Assembly (NCBI GenBank): GCA_029054535.1
Contig: JAIDFC010000020.1
Location: 1-5,728, forward strand
DNA: 5,728 nt
Reading direction: 5' to 3'
Source: Rikenella sp.
Lineage (GTDB): Bacteria; Bacteroidota; Bacteroidia; Bacteroidales; Rikenellaceae
The notes under the pieces were generated by a model. That model was not told the DNA's origin and searched no databases. It saw only the letters and a list, made by a program, of their open reading frames with translations. Below are positions 1 through 5,728 of this stretch, one piece after another; the first letter of the stretch is position 1; every line of letters starts with the position of its first letter. A program made the position numbers and the translations under genes.

Positions 1-61
1 GCGGGCGGGCGACGGGACCGTGTCTGACTGCCCTGCGCGGGCTGCCTAATAAGGCGAAGAC

Positions 62-87
62 AACCCCAACAAAAGACGCTGTGCGTC
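62..87. repeat. Third copy of the A/C-rich core beside a small hairpin
   Basis: AACCCCAACAAAA (62-74) matches AAACCCAACAAAA (320-332) at 12 of 13 bases. It is followed at once by GACGC-TGT-GCGTC (75-87), a 5-bp stem occupying the place of the GATGCGCATC palindrome that follows the core in unit 1. This copy lacks the flanking arms seen at 300-339. Confidence 0.5.
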
Positions 88-101
88 CCCCGGCGGGACC
101 G

Positions 102-118
102 GCGATACTCCGTATCGC
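102..118. repeat. Micro-hairpin, copy 1
   Basis: GCGATAC-TCC-GTATCGC: a perfect 7-bp stem with a three-base loop, preceded by a CGGCGGG run. It is related to the hairpin at 278-294, from which it differs in the stem by a compensated A-T / G-C pair. Confidence 0.7.
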
Positions 119-154
119 TTTACCGTTCTAAAAACAGTCTTTGTCCGCGCGCCG

Positions 155-199
155 GCGAAATTCATCCGTTTCAATTCTCATTGAAACGGCGTATTTCGC
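155..199. repeat. Strong two-part inverted repeat (hairpin)
   Basis: Inner perfect 10-bp stem CCGTTTCAAT (166-175) / ATTGAAACGG (180-189) with a TCTC tetraloop. After a small internal loop (TCAT / CGT) an outer perfect 7-bp stem GCGAAAT (155-161) / ATTTCGC (193-199) continues it, giving 17 paired bases. This is the strongest fold in the window. Neither side is followed directly by a T-run, so it is not a classical rho-independent terminator on either strand. It could be a palindromic intergenic element, a protein-binding site or a rho-type mRNA 3' end. Confidence 0.75.
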
Positions 200-242
200 T
201 ACTTAGGCGAGGCGCGCGGGATTGCATCTATCCTAATAAAGG

Positions 243-277
243 CCGCCCGCCGTGGCGCGAACGCGTCGGCCGGGCGG
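243..277. repeat. GC-rich inverted repeat
   Basis: CCGCCCG (243-249) pairs with CGGGCGG (271-277) around a 21-base loop that itself contains CGCG-AA-CGCG (256-265). It abuts the micro-hairpin at 278-294, so the two could form adjacent stems. Such GC-only pairing can arise by chance in a high-GC genome, so its significance is modest. Confidence 0.5.
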
Positions 278-294
278 GCGATGCTACGCATCGC
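278..294. repeat. Micro-hairpin, copy 2
   Basis: GCGATGC-TAC-GCATCGC: a perfect 7-bp stem with a three-base loop, preceded by CGGGCGG and followed by TATAA (copy 1 is followed by TTTAC). The surrounding 30 bases align with those around 102-118, so the two are diverged copies of one element. Confidence 0.7.
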
Positions 295-299
295 TATAA

Positions 300-352
300 C
301 ATCCGGCGCAACTAAACAAAAACCCAACAAAACCGGATGCGCATCGCCATAC
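300..352. repeat. A/C-rich tandem repeat unit 1 with terminal inverted repeat
   Basis: CATCCGG (300-306) and CCGGATG (333-339) form a perfect 7-bp inverted repeat around an A/C-rich 26-base loop containing AAACCCAACAAAA (320-332). The right arm overlaps the palindrome GATGCGCATC (336-345). The unit aligns with the next one (353-407) over about 33 bases at roughly 85% identity by eye, and its core recurs at 62-74. Confidence 0.7.
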
Positions 353-407
353 CATTCGGCTGCAACAAAACAAAACCCCACAAAAACGCCCGAAAAGCCG
401 AATCCCG
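353..407. repeat. A/C-rich tandem repeat unit 2 with terminal inverted repeat
   Basis: ATTCGGCT (354-361) and AGCCGAAT (396-403) form a perfect 8-bp inverted repeat around a 34-base A/C-rich loop containing AACCCCACAAAAA (374-386). The arms differ from those of unit 1 (ATTCGGCT against ATCCGGC), yet each unit keeps its own arms complementary, which points to selection or concerted change of a paired structure. Confidence 0.7.
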
Positions 408-430
408 TTCTACGGCAACTATTTTATGTT

Positions 431-438
431 TAAATTTG
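431..438 (+). promoter_or_regulatory. Probable Bacteroidota-type promoter -7 box for tamB
   Basis: TAAATTTG is an exact match to the Bacteroidota sigma-ABfr -7 consensus TAnnTTTG and lies in the only markedly AT-rich stretch upstream of tamB (420-440). Transcription would start near 443-447, giving a leader of about 150 bases before GTG 596. The expected -33 TTTG is not well conserved: only a weak GTTC at 407-410 is near the right spacing. The call rests on the -7 match and its position. Confidence 0.5.
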
Positions 439-447
439 CAAGGCAAT

Positions 448-483
448 GTGCGTCCGCGGCCGCAACGAGCGGCCGAGACACAC
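448..483 (+). promoter_or_regulatory. GC-rich hairpin in the tamB 5' leader
   Basis: A perfect 7-bp stem CGGCCGC (457-463) / GCGGCCG (469-475) closes an AACGA loop. It is extended outwards by GTC (452-454) / GAC (477-479) and GTG (448-450) / CAC (481-483), interrupted by a small bulge and one C-A mismatch. It begins within a few bases of the predicted transcription start, so it would sit at the very 5' end of the tamB mRNA. It could stabilise the transcript or affect early elongation; it is about 110 bases from the start codon and does not occlude it. No riboswitch class is recognised. Confidence 0.4.
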
Positions 484-595
484 TAAGAACAAGCGCACAG
501 AAACAGCCCCGAACGCATAAAAGCGCTCCGCACAGCTCCTGAGACCCGAGCTTTGAGGCCGCGCCCTCACAAACCTAGTATTTCGCCGCGAAACC

Positions 596-3500
596 GTGAA
601 ACCCCGAATCGCCCTCCGCCTACCGGCATCCCTCCGCCAGACGATCCGTCGGATCGTCCGCGCGGTCGTAACCGTACTTTCGATCGGGGTGATCTCAGCC
701 GTAGCGTTGCCGATCCTCGCCGGGTTGTTGCTGCAGCTCGGTTTTGTCCAGAACTACGCCGTGAGACGGCTTGCCGAGTGGCTTTCCGAGCGAGGCGGGA
801 CCACGATCTCGATCGACCGTGTCGAGATCGGTTTTTTCAACCGCGCGATTTTGGAGGGGATCTATGTCGAGGATCCGGACAATCATGCCGATACTTTGTT
901 GTATGCCAAGCGTTTGAGCGTCGGGATCGACGGCCTCGACCTGTTCGGCGGGGGGGCTCTGGCACTGGGGAGCGTTTCGCTGACCGACGGCGTATTGCAC
1001 ATGGTGTCGGATTCGAGCGGCGGTTCGAATTTAGGTCGATTGATCGCCCGATTTCGTTCCGATCCGCCGCGTCCGCTCCGGCTCGACCTGACCGCTCGGG
1101 AGGTGAACCTGATCGGGATGCGATTTACCTATCGCCAGAGCGACGATTCCGACACACTCTCCGACGACGCCCGTCGGGATGCGTCGCCCCGCCTCGACTT
1201 TCGGGATCTCGACCTGCGGAACATCCATTTCCAGGCCCACGACCTTTCGGTTGCGGGAGATTCGACCTCCGTTCGCATCGATCACCTGACCTTTCGGGAG
1301 AAGAGCGGTTTCCACCTGCAACACCTTTCTTCGCCCCGGACGACGTTCGGAGCGACCGGGCTTCGGATCGCCGAACTTCGGATCGAGACCCCCTTGTCTC
1401 TGCTCCAGTTCGAGCGTCTGAACCTGTTGTACGACGACCGGTCGACCGCCTTCCGGGACTTTTGGAACCAGGTTCGGCTGGACATCGCGATCGACCCGTC
1501 GGCCTTGGCCTATCGGACGATCCGTCCGTTCCTTCGCCAGTCTTCGGCCAGCCTCCGCGCGACCGTCGGGTTCGAGGAGGCGACCGTTTCCGGCCCCTTG
1601 TCGGAGCTTCACGGAGAGGTCCGGCACCTGCGGACCGGGATCGCGACCGAACTGGACGCCACGTTTGACATAACCGGCCTGCCGGACCTCCCGCAAGCCC
1701 GGTTCGAGCTGGACGTCGAGCGGCTGGAGACCGACGCCCAGGATATCCTGAGCATTTACGAGAACGTTACGCGCGGTCGGCGGTCTTTGGAGAGCCTTCG
1801 CCCGATGCTGGATCGGGCCGGTCGGATCGGCTTCGCCGGCCGGTTCGACGGGCGGTTGCGGGATTTCACGGCCAGCGGACGGTTGAGCCTCTCGCCGGGC
1901 ATTGTCGACGGCCGTCTTCGGTTCATGCCCGACGAACGGCAGCCGCACGGCGGGATCCGGTTCCTGGGTCAGGTGCGGAGCGACGATTTTCAGTTGGGCG
2001 AACTGCTGGGTTCCGGGCAGCTGGGGAGCGTTACCGTATCGGCCGGCGTCGACGCCACCGTCCGCTCGGGCGACCTGGCGCTGACCACCGACGCCGAGAT
2101 CGACCGTCTGGCGTTCCGCGACTACGCCTACCACGACATCCGGATGAACGGTCGGTTCTCCGGCCGGACCTTCGAGGGACGGATCGCGTGCGAGGATCCG
2201 AACCTCACCTTCACGACCGACGGCCGCTTCGACCTGAGCGGCCCGGCCGCCGCCTACGATTTCGAGATGGACCTTCGTCGGGCCGATCTGGCTGCGCTGG
2301 GATTCAACCGTCGGGACACCGTGTCTCGGCTGGCGATGCGATTCCGGGCGCACGCCACCGGGACCCGGTTGGACGCCATCAACGGCACCGCGACGATCGA
2401 TAGCCTGAGCTACGTGAACCACATCGACACCGTTCGGGCCGGGACCGTCCGGTTCGAGGCTCGGAACAGCGAGCGGAGCAAACGGTTGACCATGAAGTCC
2501 GACTTCGCCGACGTCGAGCTGCGCGGGAGCGACAGTTACAGTCGCCTGTTCCGTTTCGTGGGCTACTCGCTGCGCCGATACCTGCCCTCTCTGGCGGCGG
2601 TGTCCGACGAGCCGTCGCGGACGACCTTCGCGGTCGACTCCGCGACGGCGGTCGAGAACGGCTACTACTTAGCGAAAATCGACGTCAAAGAGGCCAACAA
2701 CGTAGCCGCTATTTTCGTTCCCGGACTGGAGATCGCCCGCGGTTCGTCGCTGGCCTTCCTGTTCAACCCCGGCCGCGACGAGTTCAGCCTCAACGCGCAT
2801 TCCGACTACATTTTCCGCCGAAATCTCTATGTGGGGAACCTGAACGTGGCGTGCCGGAACCAGGGCGACTCCGTTTCGATCTACGCCGCCGCGGAAGAGT
2901 TCGGCGTGGGGGTCTGGGACTTTCCGAACCTGTCGGTGGTGGGTGGGATCCGAGACAACCGGATCGCGCTGGCGACCCGTTTCAGCAACCCCGAGAACGG
3001 TTCGAACGCCTTGATCAGCACCCGGACCACCTTCAGCCGGTCGAGCGACGGCCGGGCGCGGATGGACGTGGCCTTCCACCCGACCACCTTTACCGTAGGG
3101 GGGCAACACTGGTACATCGCGCCGAGCCGCGTGGTGGCCGACACGCTGGGGGTCGAGTTCCGCGGCTTCCGGCTTCGGGGCGAGGGTCAGGAGTTCGCCG
3201 TGGAGGGGCGGGCTTCGGCTTCGGAGCGAGATACGCTTCGGGTTCGGCTGCGGAACTTCGACATGTCGCCCTTGACCCGGTTGGTGGCTCGCCAGGGATA
3301 TCGGATCGCCGGACGGTTGGGCGGCGACGCGACGGTGGTGGCTCCGCTGGGGGACCTACAGTTCGAGGCCGACCTGCGGATGGATTCGCTGGCGATGAAC
3401 GACTACGCGTTGGGGCAGGTGGACTTTCACAGCGCGTGGGACCGGCCGCGGCGTTGGATCCGGTTCGCGATCGCCACGCCGCAGGGCGAGCGTCCGATCG

Positions 3501-5305
3501 CCGGCGTCTACGACAGCCGCGAGAAACGCTATCGGGTGGACTTCGACTTTCCGCGTTTCGATATGTACCTCTTGCAACCGCTCCTGCAGGGGATCCTGGT
3601 CGACACCGAGGGCCGGGCGCGGACCCGGCTCGTGATGACCGGCGGACCGGAGGGGGGACCGGTGCTGAACGGGAGCGTCGAGGTCGAGGATTATGCCGCC
3701 ACGGTGGCCTATACCCGGACCCGGTACCGGTTCGGCGGCTCGGTATCCGTTCGCGACAACCGGTTCGAGCTTCCCCCCGTCCCCATCTCCGACGGCCAGG
3801 GTGGGACGGGGACGATCTCGGCCTGGTTAGACAGCGAATATTTCCGCCGGCTTCGGTTCGGCGTGCGGCTGGAGTTCCGCGACATGCTCTGCCTCAACAC
3901 CGGTGAAGCCGACAACCCGGATTTCTATGGGCGGATGTACGCCACCGGTCTGTTTTCGGTCTCGGGCGACGACTTCCGGACCCAGCTCGACCTGCGGGCC
4001 GAGACGGCTCGGAACTCGACCTTCGTCTTGCCGCTCACCGGGATTTCAACCATCTCGGAAGCCAACTTCATCACCTTCGCCACCCCGCAGGCAGACCAGC
4101 GACCGGAGAGCCGCGTCCAGGAGTTCCGACGCCGTCTCCACCGCACGCGGCTTCGGACCCGCAGCGAACTGAACGTCGACCTGAACCTCTCGGTGCTTCC
4201 GAACACCGAGGCTCAGATCGTGATGGAACCTCGTCTGGGGGACGTGATCCGGGGTCGCGGTTCGGGCCGCTTCCGGATCAACGTCGTTCCGGACCGGGAC
4301 ATTTTCACGATGGACGGCCAGTACGACATTTCGGAGGGGACCTACCTCTACACGCTGTACGGGGTTCTGGCGAACAAGTACTTCGTGCTCCAGCCCGGCG
4401 GATCGATCCAGTGGACGGGCGACCCGGCCGACCCGACGGTCGACATCGACGCGGTGTACCGGGTTCGGACCTCGCTCAAGCCGCTGCTGGGCAACACCCA
4501 GAGCGGCGCCGGATCGACCGGGAGCGGGAACGTGAACGTCAACTGCGGAATCCGGCTCACGGACCACCTGTTCAACCCGACGGTCCAGCTCTCGATCACC
4601 GCTCCGGGGGCTGATCCCGAAACCAAGAACCTGCTCCGCAACCTGCTCAACACGGAAGAGGCGACCACCATGCAGTTCGCCTACCTGATGCTCTCGAACA
4701 GCTTCATGCCCGACGACCAGACGAACGCCATCGGCACGATGAGCGGTTCGTTGGCCGGGGTTGCGGGTATGGAGTTCCTCTCGAACCAGATCAGCAACCT
4801 GATCTCGGGATCGAACTACAACATCCGTTTCGGCTACCGCCCGCAGAGCGACCTCACGTCCGAGGAGGTAACGTTCGACGTCGGGGCCGACCTCATCGCC
4901 AACAAGCTGTCGCTCGAAGTGGGCGGAAACTACGACGTGGGACAACGGGGGGCTTATCAGGTAACGAACAATCCGCTCTCGGTGGACGGCTACCTGACAT
5001 GGGTTCTGAACAAGTCGGGTTCCCTGAAGGTGAAAGGTTTCACGCGGACGATCGACCGTTTCGACGAGTCTCAGGGTCTTCAGGACAACGGCGTGGGGGT
5101 CTACTACCGGCAGGAGTTCCAGAGCCTTCGGGACCTGAAGGAGCGTTATCGTCGTTGGCGGGAGTCCGTCCGCGCGCGTCGCGAGGAGCGTTCGGAGCGT
5201 CGCGCCGAGAAACGGGCAGCCCAACACCCCCCCTCGGATTCTCTCTCGTCTCAGCCTCCTCTTCCTCGAACCGACACTTTGCCGACGGATTCGGATTCGC
5301 GCTGA
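596..5305 (+). CDS. tamB: TamB-family translocation/assembly module protein (DUF490, AsmA-like)
   Basis: Large envelope protein of 1569 residues, a usual size for Bacteroidota TamB. Seen: a short basic N-terminus (Arg at 14, 18, 19, 22), one hydrophobic segment at about 23-48, then an AsmA-like start (about 50-120) and roughly 1000 residues of beta-rich sequence with few distinctive motifs. The C-terminal TamB domain (about 1080-1510) is the clearest evidence: VLPLTGISTISEANFITF (1144-1161), G-x-G-x-G in RGRGSGRFRINV (1219-1230), ISEGTYLYTLYG (1245-1256), and LQPGGSIQWTGDP (1265-1277) followed by repeated Asp. A charged Arg/Glu-rich helix (about 1514-1543) and a Ser/Pro/Thr tail close the protein. 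Known of the family: inner-membrane anchored, spans the periplasm, works with a BamA-like partner (TamA or TamL), and is implicated in outer-membrane protein assembly and phospholipid transport. Start: the frame opens after a TGA at 554-556 and GTG 596 is the only usable start before the membrane segment; no Shine-Dalgarno is visible, as is common in Bacteroidota. It appears monocistronic here. Confidence 0.93.
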   Translation: MKPRIALRLPASLRQTIRRIVRAVVTVLSIGVISAVALPILAGLLLQLGFVQNYAVRRLAEWLSERGGTTISIDRVEIGFFNRAILEGIYVEDPDNHADTLLYAKRLSVGIDGLDLFGGGALALGSVSLTDGVLHMVSDSSGGSNLGRLIARFRSDPPRPLRLDLTAREVNLIGMRFTYRQSDDSDTLSDDARRDASPRLDFRDLDLRNIHFQAHDLSVAGDSTSVRIDHLTFREKSGFHLQHLSSPRTTFGATGLRIAELRIETPLSLLQFERLNLLYDDRSTAFRDFWNQVRLDIAIDPSALAYRTIRPFLRQSSASLRATVGFEEATVSGPLSELHGEVRHLRTGIATELDATFDITGLPDLPQARFELDVERLETDAQDILSIYENVTRGRRSLESLRPMLDRAGRIGFAGRFDGRLRDFTASGRLSLSPGIVDGRLRFMPDERQPHGGIRFLGQVRSDDFQLGELLGSGQLGSVTVSAGVDATVRSGDLALTTDAEIDRLAFRDYAYHDIRMNGRFSGRTFEGRIACEDPNLTFTTDGRFDLSGPAAAYDFEMDLRRADLAALGFNRRDTVSRLAMRFRAHATGTRLDAINGTATIDSLSYVNHIDTVRAGTVRFEARNSERSKRLTMKSDFADVELRGSDSYSRLFRFVGYSLRRYLPSLAAVSDEPSRTTFAVDSATAVENGYYLAKIDVKEANNVAAIFVPGLEIARGSSLAFLFNPGRDEFSLNAHSDYIFRRNLYVGNLNVACRNQGDSVSIYAAAEEFGVGVWDFPNLSVVGGIRDNRIALATRFSNPENGSNALISTRTTFSRSSDGRARMDVAFHPTTFTVGGQHWYIAPSRVVADTLGVEFRGFRLRGEGQEFAVEGRASASERDTLRVRLRNFDMSPLTRLVARQGYRIAGRLGGDATVVAPLGDLQFEADLRMDSLAMNDYALGQVDFHSAWDRPRRWIRFAIATPQGERPIAGVYDSREKRYRVDFDFPRFDMYLLQPLLQGILVDTEGRARTRLVMTGGPEGGPVLNGSVEVEDYAATVAYTRTRYRFGGSVSVRDNRFELPPVPISDGQGGTGTISAWLDSEYFRRLRFGVRLEFRDMLCLNTGEADNPDFYGRMYATGLFSVSGDDFRTQLDLRAETARNSTFVLPLTGISTISEANFITFATPQADQRPESRVQEFRRRLHRTRLRTRSELNVDLNLSVLPNTEAQIVMEPRLGDVIRGRGSGRFRINVVPDRDIFTMDGQYDISEGTYLYTLYGVLANKYFVLQPGGSIQWTGDPADPTVDIDAVYRVRTSLKPLLGNTQSGAGSTGSGNVNVNCGIRLTDHLFNPTVQLSITAPGADPETKNLLRNLLNTEEATTMQFAYLMLSNSFMPDDQTNAIGTMSGSLAGVAGMEFLSNQISNLISGSNYNIRFGYRPQSDLTSEEVTFDVGADLIANKLSLEVGGNYDVGQRGAYQVTNNPLSVDGYLTWVLNKSGSLKVKGFTRTIDRFDESQGLQDNGVGVYYRQEFQSLRDLKERYRRWRESVRARREERSERRAEKRAAQHPPSDSLSSQPPLPRTDTLPTDSDSR

Positions 5306-5354
5306 CAACCGCCCCCGTTCTGTTTGTTTCGACCGTACCCTGCGTGGCGCGAGG

Positions 5355-5549
5355 TTGCCGCTCCCGGCTCCGGGCTACCGATATCCGTACTACGGTACGG
5401 TATATTACGTCGGCCGAAGCGGATACAGCTGGTCGTCGTCAACTGCAGGCAACAATAGCTACTTTCTGGACTTTGGCTGCGATTGGATCTTCCCGAATTA
5501 CAACAATCTTCGTGCGATCGGTCTTCAGCTGCGTTGCCTCCAGGAATAG
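5355..5549 (+). pseudogene. C-terminal fragment of a FISUMP-type surface protein
   Basis: The translation (64 codons if counted from TTG 5355, ending at TAG 5547-5549) reads like the C-terminal end of Fibrobacter succinogenes major paralogous domain proteins, common as surface lipoproteins in Bacteroidota. Seen in order: LPAPGYR, GTVYYVG, a Trp-Ser-Ser-Ser motif (usually YYWSST), an aromatic SYFLDFG strand, NYNNLRA, and the closing GLQLRCLQE, which resembles the typical GFSVRCVQE end. Usual members are several hundred residues with a lipoprotein signal; here the similarity begins abruptly about 50 bases after the tamB stop and no signal peptide, ATG or ribosome site precedes it. It is AT-richer and uses more varied codons than tamB. 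I infer a remnant left by recombination or deletion; a silent cassette for gene conversion is a less likely alternative. The family assignment is by eye. Confidence 0.65.
5381..5405. repeat. Inverted repeat inside the FISUMP fragment
   Basis: ATATCCGTAC (5381-5390) pairs with GTACGG plus ATAT (5395-5400 and 5402-5405) around a TACG loop, with a single bulged T at 5401. The 10-bp stem coincides with Tyr/Gly-rich codons, so it may be a by-product of coding sequence. Confidence 0.5.
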
Positions 5550-5554
5550 GGAGA

Positions 5555-5574
5555 GGTGCCGCTGGGCACTCCAA
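5555..5574. repeat. 20-base direct repeat, copy 1, with internal hairpin
   Basis: Begins GGTGCCGCTGGGCACTC and matches 5681-5700 at 18 of 20 positions. Each copy contains its own inverted repeat GTGCC-(4)-GGCAC (here 5556-5560 / 5565-5569). This copy starts five bases after the stop codon of the FISUMP fragment. Confidence 0.7.
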
Positions 5575-5615
5575 CCGGGCTGTGTCTGCCTCAATAACAG
5601 CCTGCCGATTGCCTG

Positions 5616-5639
5616 CCGGGCGAGCCGACTTTCGCCCGG
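5616..5639. repeat. 8-bp inverted repeat between the direct repeats
   Basis: CCGGGCGA (5616-5623) / TCGCCCGG (5632-5639) with an 8-base loop. A second stem lies just downstream: CAGCCCG (5652-5658) / CGGGCTG (5675-5681). No T-run follows either, so they are not called terminators. The rest of 5550-5728 shows no gene I can support. Confidence 0.55.
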
Positions 5640-5680
5640 ATCTCCCGATGACAGCCCGGAGCCACCCCAAGCGACGGGCT

Positions 5681-5700
5681 GGTGCCGCTCGGCACTCGAA
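5681..5700. repeat. 20-base direct repeat, copy 2, with internal hairpin
   Basis: Begins GGTGCCGCTCGGCACTC; the two differences from copy 1 fall in the loop and outside the stem, so the stem GTGCC (5682-5686) / GGCAC (5691-5695) is preserved. The copies are 126 bases apart, start to start. Confidence 0.7.
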
Positions 5701-5728
5701 TGCTAGAGTTCGCTCCGAAAAATCCGCA

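Larger units (their letters stand above)
1..430. other. Gene-free, inverted-repeat-rich intergenic region
   Basis: No convincing gene is seen on either strand. Short open frames here (for example minus 199-381 and minus 46-165) coincide with the repeats and look like their translation, not proteins. The interval instead holds at least eight short inverted repeats, including GCCT/AGGC at 44-55 and GACGC-TGT-GCGTC at 75-87, together with A/C-rich runs. In many Bacteroidota tamB lies head-to-head with tsaD; if so here, a minus-strand gene would begin beyond the left edge, but the window does not show it. Confidence 0.6.

Noticed and set aside
46..165. 39-codon minus-strand frame starting ATG at 165
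   Set aside because: It runs through the micro-hairpin and A/C-rich repeat copies and has no recognisable protein character.
166..189. Possible CRISPR repeat because of GTTTCAAT...ATTGAAAC
   Set aside because: Only one copy, no regularly spaced repeats or spacers and no cas gene in the window; it is a simple palindrome.
199..381. 60-codon minus-strand open frame with an internal GFCFVAAE / GFCLVAPD repeat
   Set aside because: The peptide repeat is just the translation of the tandem A/C-rich DNA units; nothing suggests a real protein.
553..1668. 371-codon plus-strand open frame overlapping the start of tamB
   Set aside because: It is Arg/Pro-rich low-complexity translation in a shifted frame of a GC-rich gene, starts at TTG and shows no family motif.
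1031..2422. 463-codon minus-strand open frame antisense to tamB
   Set aside because: Typical antisense shadow of GC-rich coding sequence; composition is biased to Arg, Gly, Val, Pro and Gln and no domain is recognisable.
4046..5308. 420-codon minus-strand open frame antisense to the tamB C-terminus
   Set aside because: It lies opposite the best conserved TamB domain and reads as its mirror; no independent motif or start context.
5306..5354. Possible terminator or promoter (TTTG at 5323-5326) between tamB and the fragment
   Set aside because: No stem with a T-run is present, and no TAnnTTTG box lies at the needed spacing downstream.
5251..5670. 139-codon minus-strand open frame over the FISUMP fragment
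   Set aside because: Mixed low-complexity translation with no motif, opposite a strand with recognisable protein similarity.

Overview
The window is dominated by one very long plus-strand gene (596-5305, 1569 residues) encoding a TamB/DUF490-family protein, a large AsmA-like envelope protein with an N-terminal inner-membrane anchor. The length, the C-terminal domain motifs, a start with no Shine-Dalgarno, a TAnnTTTG-type promoter box upstream and a FISUMP-type protein fragment downstream all suggest a high-GC member of the Bacteroidota. An Alistipes-like Bacteroidales is my best guess (inference; no rRNA or other marker gene is present).

Layout. Positions 1-430 hold no gene I can support. 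They are packed with short inverted repeats and A/C-rich repeat units: two related micro-hairpins (102-118, 278-294), a strong 17-bp interrupted hairpin (155-199), a GC-rich inverted repeat (243-277), and two tandem units each bounded by a perfect short inverted repeat (300-339, 354-403), with a third copy of their core at 62-74. Positions 431-595 hold a probable promoter box (431-438) and a leader with a GC-rich hairpin (448-483). The TamB gene follows, starting at GTG 596. About 50 bases after its stop lies a 64-codon C-terminal fragment of a FISUMP-type (Fibrobacter succinogenes major paralogous domain) surface protein (5355-5549) with no recognisable N-terminal part, which I call a gene remnant. 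The last 180 bases again carry short hairpins and a near-perfect 20-base direct repeat.

Function. Only TamB is clearly a working gene. It is expected to span the periplasm and help deliver lipids and/or outer-membrane proteins; in Bacteroidota its outer-membrane partner would be a TamA/TamL-type BamA homologue, which is not in this window. I found no RNA gene, CRISPR array, transposase or convincing rho-independent terminator. I see no complete, previously undescribed multi-gene system here. The least explained parts are the repeat-rich upstream region and the orphan FISUMP fragment.
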